From positions 1-13,258 of the forward strand of contig CAMJHW010000027.1 of assembly GCA_946405645.1 (NCBI GenBank): 13,258 nt of DNA, in the 5' to 3' direction. A program made the position numbers and the translations under genes. Below, one piece after another: positions 1 through 6,404 of the stretch; positions within the stretch are counted from its first letter, which is position 1; every line of letters begins with the position of its first letter. Origin of the DNA: an uncultured Bacteroidales bacterium (GTDB taxonomy: Bacteria; Bacteroidota; Bacteroidia; Bacteroidales; UBA932). A model generated the notes under the pieces. It was not told where the DNA came from. It worked only from the letters and a program-made list of their open reading frames with translations, and did no database searches.

Positions 1-1231
1 CGGCCTTGCGGGCCGGAATCATTCCGGCCAAAGTGCCCGCTATGATAAGGAGGAGTGTGGCCTCGATGGCGACGTCAAGTCCTACGGAAGGATTCTTCAT
101 CACGTTGATGCTCTCTCCGAACAGTTCGAGAGGGTTGGAACCGACAGTTGCGTCCAGGACTTCGCAGGCTATCATTCCCAGAACCATCCCTACATATCCG
201 AAGAATGCCGTTATGGTGACGCTCTCGGTAATGATGAGTTTCATTATCGACCACGGACCCGCGCCGATGGCCTTGCGTATACCGAACTCGTGGGTACGTT
301 CCTTGACAGTGATGAGCATAATGTTGCTCACGCCGACGATGCCGCTCAGCAGAGTGAACAAGCCTATCACCCAGAGGAATACCTCAAGGATATGGCGTCC
401 TTTGTTCATCTGGAGGCTGGTCATAAAGGAGTTGTAGATCCAGACGGCGCGCTCGTCATCGGGCGCGGCGCCGTGGACGGTGTTGATGGCCTTCTTGTAT
501 TCCTTCTCGAACTCTTCGTTCTCCTCCTCGGTATCCAGACCGTGGAAGGAAAATGCAAGGACGTCTATCTTGTTGCTTTTGGCAAAAATGCCCCTGAGCG
601 TAGTGTAAGGAGTGTAAATGGTAGCATCATTCTCGTTCTCGCGGCCGTGGCGGACACCTACGATCTTGAACGAGAGGTTGCCTATCTTCACCCTTTGTCC
701 GATGAGGGACTCGTAATTCTCCTTCCCGCCAAGGAAATTGCGGGCCTGCATATGCGTGATGACTATCACCTTGCGCTGTCCCTTGAGGTCTTCCTTGTTG
801 ATGAAACGGCCGGCGACGGTCTCGATCCAGTTCATCTGGGCATATTCAGGATAGACTCCGGTCAGTTCGACATCGAAATAACGCTTGCCGTAAGACATCT
901 TGAACCCGCTCTGGCTGAGCGCTGCGGAAATGTCGCCCACGTGGTCGGCGAATGCCGGACTGGCCGTAAGGGCCATGTCGCGCTCATCCAGCTCGATGCG
1001 ACGGCCCTGCTTGAAACCGCCGTATGGCTTGGACGTGGAGTTGCCATATACCTCCATCGTATTGACGCTGATACCTTCACTGTTGTCGTCGAAGGTGTTC
1101 ATGATGCCGTTGCCGGCGCCGAGAAGGACTATGAGCATGAAGATGCCCCAGGCCACGGCGAAGCCGGTCAGGCATGTGCGCAGTTTATTGCGACGGAGCG
1201 ACTCCCATATTTCAACGAATACGTCTCTCAT
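1..1231 (-). CDS. MacB/FtsX-type ABC transporter permease (C-terminus cut by window edge)
   Basis: Inner-membrane permease of a MacB-type exporter, which with its ATPase moves substrates by mechanotransmission rather than through a classic channel. I translated it by hand from the ATG at 1229-1231; 410 residues are visible and the family is usually about 400-420 long, so only a few C-terminal residues are missing. The layout is the family's: a transmembrane helix at about 19-42, a large periplasmic domain at about 45-280, then helices at about 283-307, 333-358 and 386-405. The conserved cytoplasmic motif VKERTHEFGIRKAIGA lies at 309-324, and the visible end reads MIPARKA, the usual end of the last helix. 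It starts 4 bases after the stop of the ATP-binding gene, so the two are one operon. Substrate unknown; the partner adaptor (HlyD-like) and TolC-like genes, if present, would lie beyond the left edge. Confident of family, not of cargo. Confidence 0.93.
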   Translation of the reverse strand, partial: MRDVFVEIWESLRRNKLRTCLTGFAVAWGIFMLIVLLGAGNGIMNTFDDNSEGISVNTMEVYGNSTSKPYGGFKQGRRIELDERDMALTASPAFADHVGDISAALSQSGFKMSYGKRYFDVELTGVYPEYAQMNWIETVAGRFINKEDLKGQRKVIVITHMQARNFLGGKENYESLIGQRVKIGNLSFKIVGVRHGRENENDATIYTPYTTLRGIFAKSNKIDVLAFSFHGLDTEEENEEFEKEYKKAINTVHGAAPDDERAVWIYNSFMTSLQMNKGRHILEVFLWVIGLFTLLSGIVGVSNIMLITVKERTHEFGIRKAIGAGPWSIMKLIITESVTITAFFGYVGMVLGMIACEVLDATVGSNPLELFGESINVMKNPSVGLDVAIEATLLLIIAGTLAGMIPARKA

Positions 1232-1235
1232 GGGA

Positions 1236-1958
1236 TCATTTCATTATGGTGGACGTTCCGAAGGCGGAAGCATTGTGAAGGGCGTTCATCTCGATCTCGC
1301 CGATGACGCCGTCCTTGATGTGTATGATCTTGTCGGTGCAGTTGGCCACTCCGCTCTCGTGAGTAACCACGATGAGGGTGACGTGCTCCTCGCGGTTGAG
1401 CTGGCCGAGCAGGTCCATGACCTCGACCGAAGTCTTGGAATCAAGCGCGCCGGTCGGCTCGTCGGCAAGGATGATCTGGGGATGGGTGATAAGGGCGCGG
1501 GCGATGGCGACACGCTGTTTCTGGCCGCCGGACATCTCGTTGGGGTAATGCGACGCCCAGTCCTTGAGGCCGAGGCGCTCGAGATAGTCCATGGCGAGAG
1601 CGTGACGCTTGTGGCGGCTGACTCCCTGGTAGAAGAGGGGCAGCTCCACGTTCTCCACCGCAGTCTTGAACCCGATGAGGTTGAAGGACTGGAAGATGAA
1701 GCCGATCATCCGGTTGCGGTAATCCGCAGCCTGGCGCTCGCTCAAGTCCTTGATAAGCTTTCCGTCGAGCCAATACTCTCCGGTATCGTAATTGTCGAGG
1801 ATACCTAATATATTAAGGAGAGTGGATTTGCCCGATCCGGAAGCTCCCATGATGGAGACGAACTCTCCCCTGTCGATGGAGAGGTCTATCCCTTTGAGTA
1901 CATGCAGAGGCTGGCCGTTGTCGTACGTCTTGTTGACGCCTTTGAGTTCTATCAGCAT
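1236..1958 (-). CDS. ABC transporter ATP-binding protein, MacB/LolD/YknY type
   Basis: Cytoplasmic ATPase of 240 residues that powers the permease encoded just downstream. All nucleotide-binding motifs are intact: Walker A GASGSGKST at 38-46, Q-loop Gln90, signature MSGGQ at 142-146, Walker B IILADE at 162-167 with the DEPTGALDS stretch following, and switch His200. This set, with no fused membrane domain, is typical of the LolD/YknY/MacB branch that pairs with FtsX-fold permeases. The C-terminal tail past about residue 222 is not conserved-looking. The start at 1958 places the ATG about 20 bases from the expected start site of the proximal promoter (1984-2013). A second promoter overlapped by a palindrome lies farther upstream, so the operon is probably regulated. 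It could serve lipoprotein release, antimicrobial efflux or export of a small product; the sequence does not decide. Confidence 0.95.
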   Translation of the reverse strand: MLIELKGVNKTYDNGQPLHVLKGIDLSIDRGEFVSIMGASGSGKSTLLNILGILDNYDTGEYWLDGKLIKDLSERQAADYRNRMIGFIFQSFNLIGFKTAVENVELPLFYQGVSRHKRHALAMDYLERLGLKDWASHYPNEMSGGQKQRVAIARALITHPQIILADEPTGALDSKTSVEVMDLLGQLNREEHVTLIVVTHESGVANCTDKIIHIKDGVIGEIEMNALHNASAFGTSTIMK

Positions 1959-1983
1959 ATCGTATCTATTCTGTTCGTTTCTG

Positions 1984-2013
1984 CAAATTTAATAAAGAAT
2001 TATTGAAAAACAA
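1984..2013 (-). promoter_or_regulatory. Proximal promoter of the ABC exporter operon
   Basis: On the minus strand the -7 box reads TAAATTTG (1991 down to 1984), an exact TAnnTTTG match, with TTG (2013-2011) upstream and 19 bases between them. This is the Bacteroidetes primary-sigma layout. The start site would fall near 1978, giving a leader of about 20 bases to the ATP-binding gene's ATG. Promoter activity is inferred from sequence only. Confidence 0.7.
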
Positions 2014-2021
2014 TAATCTTT
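1994..2021. repeat. Imperfect inverted repeat over the proximal -33 element
   Basis: AAAG-A-ATTATTG, loop AAAAA, CAATAAT-CTTT: 11 pairs with a single bulged A at 1998. The right arm contains the TTG element of the proximal exporter promoter. It may be an operator or a leader hairpin for transcripts from the distal promoter. It is wholly AT-rich, so chance is possible. Confidence 0.4.
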
Positions 2022-2028
2022 TATAAAA

Positions 2029-2050
2029 TTTCAGTATTTTTTTACTGAAA
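2029..2050 (-). repeat. Perfect 8-bp inverted repeat, terminator- or attenuator-like on the minus strand
   Basis: TTTCAGTA (2029-2036), six T, TACTGAAA (2043-2050). Read on the minus strand the hairpin is followed at once by TTTTATAAAAG, so it resembles a weak intrinsic terminator. It lies between the distal and proximal exporter promoters and downstream of the DUF3109 operon. It could end readthrough from that operon or attenuate transcripts from the distal promoter. The stem has only two G:C pairs, so terminator strength is doubtful. Confidence 0.45.
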
Positions 2051-2065
2051 CGTTCAATGTTTAAT

Positions 2066-2089
2066 AGTGTATTACAAAACTAATACACT
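2066..2089. promoter_or_regulatory. Perfect 9-6-9 palindrome, likely operator
   Basis: AGTGTATTA (2066-2074), spacer CAAAAC, TAATACACT (2081-2089). The dyad is exact over 18 bases and contains the -7 box of the distal exporter promoter, which is the classic position for a repressor site. The form (short dyad ending in GTGTA...TACAC) recalls operators of GntR-family YtrA-type regulators, which often control ABC exporters; that link is my inference. No regulator gene is in the window. Confidence 0.6.
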
Positions 2090-2104
2090 GCAAAGCTATG
2101 ACAA
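2075..2104 (-). promoter_or_regulatory. Distal promoter of the ABC exporter operon
   Basis: Minus strand: TTG (2104-2102), 19 bases, then TAGTTTTG (2082-2075), an exact TAnnTTTG match with the same spacing as the proximal promoter. The start site would be near 2068, giving a leader of about 110 bases with two potential hairpins. I find no ATG on the minus strand within that leader before the ATP-binding gene's own start. The -7 box sits inside the palindrome at 2066-2089. Confidence 0.65.
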
Positions 2105-2171
2105 TTTTTCTATATTGCCAAATAATTTTGCTCTTTTTATATAACGATTATCGTGCCCGAGTGTGACAGGA

Positions 2172-2783
2172 CTATTCGGAATCCGACTGGGAAAGGACAA
2201 GATCCGCTGCAGCGAGAAGCTGGTCGTAGAAATCCTCGCCGAAACGGCGGATGATAGGGGCACGGAGGAACTGATAGACACGGACGCCCTCGCGGCGTCC
2301 TTTTTCAAAGGCGTCCTTGCAGATATCCCAATGGTGGACGTTCAACGCCAGCTGGCCATTGGAGAGTTTCTTGATGCGTATGGGATAAAGGGCGCAGGAG
2401 ACTGGCTTGGGGAATTCGCAGCCGCCACGGATGTGGCAGCGCTCTATGGCGCAGAGGCAGTTGCCGTCCTCGAAGAGAGTATATGCGCACTCCTGGGTGC
2501 CGGGTACTAGCGGAGTGACTATATCGCCTTCGAAATCTATCTCGAAGAACCCCTTGGACTCTGCGGCCTGACGGCCGGCCTCGCTCATCAAAGGGGAATA
2601 GGCCGGGTATTCCCTCTCGAGAAGTTCGGTTTCATCTTCCTCCAAAGGTGCGCCGCAGTCCCCCACTATGCAGCATTTGCCCTTGCAGACCTCATAGTCG
2701 CACGCGAAGTACTCGGCGAAAACATCTTCGGACACGAGGCAGTCGCCTATCTGGACGATGATACCGAAACCGTTCCTGGCCAT
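2172..2783 (-). CDS. DUF3109 family cysteine-rich protein
   Basis: A 203-residue protein of the DUF3109 family, common in Bacteroidetes and without a settled function. It has 13 cysteines, at 15, 28, 33, 37, 38, 43, 99, 109, 111, 116, 122, 130 and 155. The N-terminal cluster (FACDYEVCKGKCCIVGDCGAP at 26-46) and the middle cluster resemble the zinc/iron-binding YkgJ-type proteins, so metal binding is likely but inferred. No signal peptide or membrane helix is visible, so it should be cytoplasmic. The ATG lies 4 bases after the stop of the M16-like gene, so translation is probably coupled and the promoter is the one upstream of that gene. Downstream there is no clear GC-rich terminator, only AT-rich DNA. 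Family assignment is confident; role unknown. Confidence 0.88.
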   Translation of the reverse strand: MARNGFGIIVQIGDCLVSEDVFAEYFACDYEVCKGKCCIVGDCGAPLEEDETELLEREYPAYSPLMSEAGRQAAESKGFFEIDFEGDIVTPLVPGTQECAYTLFEDGNCLCAIERCHIRGGCEFPKPVSCALYPIRIKKLSNGQLALNVHHWDICKDAFEKGRREGVRVYQFLRAPIIRRFGEDFYDQLLAAADLVLSQSDSE

Positions 2784-2787
2784 ATTC

Positions 2788-5376
2788 CTAATATACTACG
2801 TATTCAACCTTGCTGCCGGAGTCAAGGGCCGACAGTATCTCACGGACGGAAGCCGCACTCACGGCGCCGGCCCTGGACTTGTAGCCGGTGACCATATCCT
2901 TGCCTAGGGAGTAACGCACCATTGCTGCCTCCACAAGGGACTCGGGATCGGACATCCGCGATTCCAGTCCGGCGAGGAAAGTGGCCTTAGAGGCTGCCAG
3001 TGAGGAGGCCGAAGGGCCCGAGGCGGAGAACTCCGCCAGGGCGCCGCGGACTACGCCGAGAACCCTCAACGGGTCCTCCGGCACCACATCCGCAGGCAGA
3101 CCGTCCTCCTCCGCCGGGCGGCAGACTATCCGAAGGGTCATGCGCTCGGCAGGGAAAAGCTCAAGGTCATCTGACACTTCAGCGTACATTCCCATCGGAG
3201 CCAAGGCAAGAGCAAGATGTTTCTTCAATTCCATGGCCGCCACCCGGAAAGAGTAATAACGCTCCAGCGTGAAGGGCAGTACAGCGGACTCGGCGACAGT
3301 TATGCAAGGCTCGCCGCCGCCGACCACGCTGTCCCCGGATTCCACAGTATAGGTCGACCATCCCGAACGGAGATTGAAATCGACCTGAGGACGCGCCGAG
3401 GGTCTGCCGCCGGTCACGAAGGCGCCCATATATCTCGGAAGGATCTTCTTAAGAGCATAAGGATCGAGGTCGCCGACGAGCACCAGCACCCCGTCGTTGC
3501 AGCGGGAGAACACGCCTTCAAAGTATTCTGCAGCCCGTTCCGGCAGATCGTCGGAGAGTCCCGAAGGATGCTTTCCGGTCATATAGCGGTAATCCGGGCA
3601 CATGATGCTGTCCACCACGGCATTGATGCCGTCATGCTGCTTCCTGTCCACGGACAGGCGGAGTATTTCGGACTTACGGTAGTACTCATACGCATCCCTG
3701 TTGACCGACCTTTCCCGCGAAAGCGTCGCAAGGCTCTTGAGCAGAAGCTCGAGACGCGGAGACGGCGCGCGGCCGGTGAGCCGGAGGTCGGTCAGGCTCA
3801 CGGCCGCCTCCATGCCGATGCCGTTGGACTCGAGCATCCTCCGGAAAGACGGCCCGGAGAGTCCTCCGATGTCGTTGAGCATCAACATGTCGGCGATGAA
3901 TCCTCCCTCGCCTTGTGCAAGGGAAGGGACGTCCGAGAAGCCTCCGTTCAGGAGGAATCCGTAGGTAAACATCCCTTTCTGTTCTACGCTCCGCTTGACA
4001 ATGACGCGCATCCCGTTGGCGAAAGTCCACAATTCTCCGCCCGTCATCGGTTCGGAAACGGTATGGCGGACCTTGGACTTGACCTTGGTCACGTACAGGC
4101 CAAGAGTGTCGCTGGGATTGGTGCTGTATTCATGCCCGGAGCGCCCGGCTCCGGCGGACCACCCTGCGGCGAAAACCGCCCCGAGGGGGCCTTCCGCCAA
4201 GGATCCGGCTGGCGAGACGTATCTCAAGGTCAGGGCCTTGGACGGATCCAGCAACGCAGAGACGAAGTCATTGAAGAGCTCCAGTTCCCTTTGTGAAGCG
4301 ATATTCCTCGAGGTGAAGAAATCCCTGACAAAGGCGGGATCGGCGAGCCCTGCGCCATACAGGAAAGCGGAACTGCATTTCTCCACCCACTCCTCGTTGG
4401 GAACGATCCTGCCGGCCGGAGCAAGCGAGGAGAGAAAGCGGTCCTTGGCGCCCTGGAACTCGGAGAGCGACGCCCCATGGGCGTCCAGCTCGCCGAGGAC
4501 GGCGCCGATGGTCTCCGTCGCCCGGACAAGGTCGTCGCGGCCTACCGTCACCGTAAACGAATACAACTCGGCGCCCGGTCCCCTGTCGCTGCCGCGATAA
4601 CGCGCAGCCGCCTGCGCAAGAGGAATATCCGACGAGCGGAAAGCCCGCTCCACGCGATCCTTGAAAATCACGCCCAGTTCCTCGGCGAAGAGCCCGGTCA
4701 CCAGGGGTTGCGCAGTGTTCATGGCCTCGCGCGGAGTCCTGGGGGATGAATACCGCACGGTCAGCGAGGCCTCGTCCTGAGGAGCCGCACCGATGAAACG
4801 GAAAACCGGAGTATCCGAGGGATTCCATTCGTAAGGTTCGGGCTCCGGAATCCTCGAACGGGAAGTCACCATCATGGAGAAGACGTTCATCCTTTCGCGG
4901 ATGGTGTTCTTGTCGATATCGCCGCAGACGATCAGAGCCTGTTCATAAGGACAGGTCTCGGAAATGTCGAAGAGAAGCAGCAATGTCGTATCCCTTACGG
5001 CCGCCTGGTCTATGGGGACATCGCGAAAATAATATGTCGTGGAAGCCTCTGTAGAGCGTAAAAAGCCAAAATTGTTGTACCCGACGCCGAGTTTGGCAAG
5101 GAATTGGTAAGGTCTTTCGCCTTGAAAGTGGGGAAGATCGGCCAGGGCAGCCCTGGAAGACTCCTCACGGGCGGGTCCCTTCTGGACGAGAGCGAAGTCC
5201 GCTCGCCCCTTGGACGACGGATTGGAGACGAGATAGAATGCGATTCCATTCGGAAGAGTACCCGAGACGACCCCCAAAGCTGCCGGCAAAGAAGGCAGCT
5301 GCTGCGCTCCCAGCGGAGATGAAAGGAGAGGAAGCAGGAGATACAGGACAAGAACTTGTTTGAAGCGGAATCTCAT
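2788..5376 (-). CDS. Secreted M16 (insulinase-type) peptidase homologue, apparently inactive
   Basis: An 862-residue exported protein. Residues 1-24 form a signal peptide (positive start, LVLYLLLPLLSS core, likely cleavage before QQLP). The opening GTLPNGIAFYLVSNPSSKGRADFALVQKG (39-67; written here as segments GTLPNGIAFYLV and KGRADFALVQKG) matches the N-terminal strand pair of M16 peptidases, and a second repeat begins near 448 (GELWTFANGMRVIVKR). Both halves keep M16-like features such as CGDID (151-155) and VGDLD. The zinc motif HxxEH, expected about 15 residues after the KGRADF segment, is absent: the place reads ALADLPHFQGE (77-87), and residues between FDIS (136-139) and CGDID appear deleted by roughly 70-80 positions. 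The second half also lacks the motif, as is usual for C-terminal M16 domains. It is probably a non-catalytic periplasmic chaperone or binding subunit. First gene of an operon with the DUF3109 gene; divergent from the TPR gene. The start at 5376 fits the signal peptide and a nearby -7 box. Confidence 0.82.
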   Translation of the reverse strand: MRFRFKQVLVLYLLLPLLSSPLGAQQLPSLPAALGVVSGTLPNGIAFYLVSNPSSKGRADFALVQKGPAREESSRAALADLPHFQGERPYQFLAKLGVGYNNFGFLRSTEASTTYYFRDVPIDQAAVRDTTLLLLFDISETCPYEQALIVCGDIDKNTIRERMNVFSMMVTSRSRIPEPEPYEWNPSDTPVFRFIGAAPQDEASLTVRYSSPRTPREAMNTAQPLVTGLFAEELGVIFKDRVERAFRSSDIPLAQAAARYRGSDRGPGAELYSFTVTVGRDDLVRATETIGAVLGELDAHGASLSEFQGAKDRFLSSLAPAGRIVPNEEWVEKCSSAFLYGAGLADPAFVRDFFTSRNIASQRELELFNDFVSALLDPSKALTLRYVSPAGSLAEGPLGAVFAAGWSAGAGRSGHEYSTNPSDTLGLYVTKVKSKVRHTVSEPMTGGELWTFANGMRVIVKRSVEQKGMFTYGFLLNGGFSDVPSLAQGEGGFIADMLMLNDIGGLSGPSFRRMLESNGIGMEAAVSLTDLRLTGRAPSPRLELLLKSLATLSRERSVNRDAYEYYRKSEILRLSVDRKQHDGINAVVDSIMCPDYRYMTGKHPSGLSDDLPERAAEYFEGVFSRCNDGVLVLVGDLDPYALKKILPRYMGAFVTGGRPSARPQVDFNLRSGWSTYTVESGDSVVGGGEPCITVAESAVLPFTLERYYSFRVAAMELKKHLALALAPMGMYAEVSDDLELFPAERMTLRIVCRPAEEDGLPADVVPEDPLRVLGVVRGALAEFSASGPSASSLAASKATFLAGLESRMSDPESLVEAAMVRYSLGKDMVTGYKSRAGAVSAASVREILSALDSGSKVEYVVY

Positions 5377-5396
5377 AATTTAATCTTGATCTGGTA

Positions 5397-5404
5397 CAAA
5401 TTTA
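5397..5404 (-). promoter_or_regulatory. -7 box for the M16-like/DUF3109 operon
   Basis: Minus strand TAAATTTG, an exact TAnnTTTG match, with the likely start site about 15 bases from the ATG at 5376. No TTG element is found 17-23 bases upstream, so the promoter may be weak or helped by an activator. Confidence 0.5.
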
Positions 5405-5418
5405 AAAAATATTATTAC

Positions 5419-5426
5419 TACTTTTG
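5419..5426 (+). promoter_or_regulatory. -7 box for the TPR/U32 operon
   Basis: TACTTTTG matches TAnnTTTG and lies about 42 bases before the TPR gene's ATG. A -33 TTG at normal spacing is not seen. The position where that element should be coincides with the -7 box of the opposing promoter (5397-5404). Confidence 0.5.
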
Positions 5427-5468
5427 TGATTGTTCGACTTGATTTAACTTAAAAAACTCTTTAGCATT

Positions 5469-6404
5469 ATGAAAAAAATTATTCTCACTTTGGCCGCTGT
5501 AGTCCTCTCTGCAGGTCTCATTTCCGCCCAGGACATGTCTCAGGCGACCGAAACCGCACAGACTGCCAACGAGGCTCTCGTAGCCAAAGATTATGCCAAG
5601 GCCCTGGAGGGATTCAAGCAGGCCCTTTCCATCGCCCAGGCTTGTGGTGAGGAAGGAGAAGAGCTTGTAGGTACCTGCAAGACCGTTATCCCTTCCATAG
5701 TGCTTTCAATAGCCAAGAACGAAATCAAGGAAGCAAAATACGACGAGGGCATCGCCCAGCTCGAGGAGGCCATCAAGGTCGCCGAGGAATACGGCAATGA
5801 CGACGTCATTGACGAGGCCGCCGGCCTCATCCCCCAGGTGAAGAAGCAGAAGGCCAACGCCCTTTACAATGCCAAGGACTATGCCGCTGCAGCCGAGGCC
5901 CTCAAGGCCATCCTCGAGGCCGATCCTGAGGACGGAGCTTCCGCCCTGCGTCTCGCCGTCGCCCTTACCAATACCGGTGACAAGGACGGTTCCATCGCCG
6001 CTTTCAAGCAGGCCGCCGAGCACGGTCAGGCCGCTACCGCCAACAAGCAGCTTGCCAACATCTACCTCAAGGATGCCCAGGCTCTTCTGAAGGAGAAGAA
6101 GTTCAAGGAGGCGATCGCCGCCTGCGAGGAGTCCAACACCTTCAACGAGAGCGCCAACGCATACAAGCTTGCAGCCTCCGCCGCTTCCCAGCTCAAGGAC
6201 AACGCCAAGGCCATCGGCTTCTATGAGAAGTACCTCGAGGTCGATCCTTCCGCCAAGGATGCCAACGGCATCATCACCACCATCGCCGTCCTCTACCAGC
6301 AGGCTGGCAACAAGGCAAAGGCCATCGAATACTACACCAAGGTCCAGAACGACGCCCAGTACGGCGCCACTGCCAAGCAGCAGCTCGAGGCCCTCAAGAA
6401 ATAA
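5469..6404 (+). CDS. Secreted tetratricopeptide-repeat protein
   Basis: A 311-residue exported protein. Residues 1-20 are a textbook signal peptide (MKKIILTLAAVVLSAGLISA, cleaved before QD). The rest is an almost all-helical, Ala/Lys/Glu-rich TPR array with about seven helix pairs, at roughly 33-57, 75-107, 125-155, 157-184, 189-221, 228-260 and 266-292. Recognisable turns include AKDYAKAL, AKDYAAAAEAL and AGNKAKAIEYY. TPR proteins act as scaffolds for other proteins, so a periplasmic assembly or binding role is plausible, but the partner is unknown. Lysine is almost always AAG and alanine mostly GCC, a strong codon bias that suggests high expression. The stop overlaps the next gene's start (TAATG), so the two are cotranscribed and probably translationally coupled. 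The ATG at 5469 is supported by the signal peptide; there is no Shine-Dalgarno, only A-rich sequence. Confidence 0.9.
   Translation: MKKIILTLAAVVLSAGLISAQDMSQATETAQTANEALVAKDYAKALEGFKQALSIAQACGEEGEELVGTCKTVIPSIVLSIAKNEIKEAKYDEGIAQLEEAIKVAEEYGNDDVIDEAAGLIPQVKKQKANALYNAKDYAAAAEALKAILEADPEDGASALRLAVALTNTGDKDGSIAAFKQAAEHGQAATANKQLANIYLKDAQALLKEKKFKEAIAACEESNTFNESANAYKLAASAASQLKDNAKAIGFYEKYLEVDPSAKDANGIITTIAVLYQQAGNKAKAIEYYTKVQNDAQYGATAKQQLEALKK

Noticed and set aside
290..1808. Two overlapping plus-strand frames of about 300 codons opposite the ABC permease and ATPase
   Set aside because: They are antisense to genes with intact family motifs and overlap each other. Their translations show no recognisable domain.
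2123..2130. TAATTTTG on the plus strand, a TAnnTTTG match
   Set aside because: No TTG at suitable spacing and no plus-strand gene follows. Such matches are expected by chance in AT-rich spacers.
2144..2154. ACGAT-T-ATCGT dyad downstream of the DUF3109 gene, considered as a terminator
   Set aside because: A one-base centre cannot form a hairpin loop, and no adjacent T-run makes it a terminator.
1959..2171. Search for a small gene, RNA gene or regulator gene in the largest spacer
   Set aside because: No ATG occurs on the minus strand in the leader between the distal promoter and the ATP-binding gene, and the spacer is too short for a GntR-type regulator. I saw no tRNA-like or riboswitch-like fold beyond the inverted repeats listed.
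3217..4600. Plus-strand frames of up to 359 codons opposite the M16-like gene
   Set aside because: Antisense shadows of a gene with signal peptide and M16-type repeats; no ribosome site, promoter or domain of their own.
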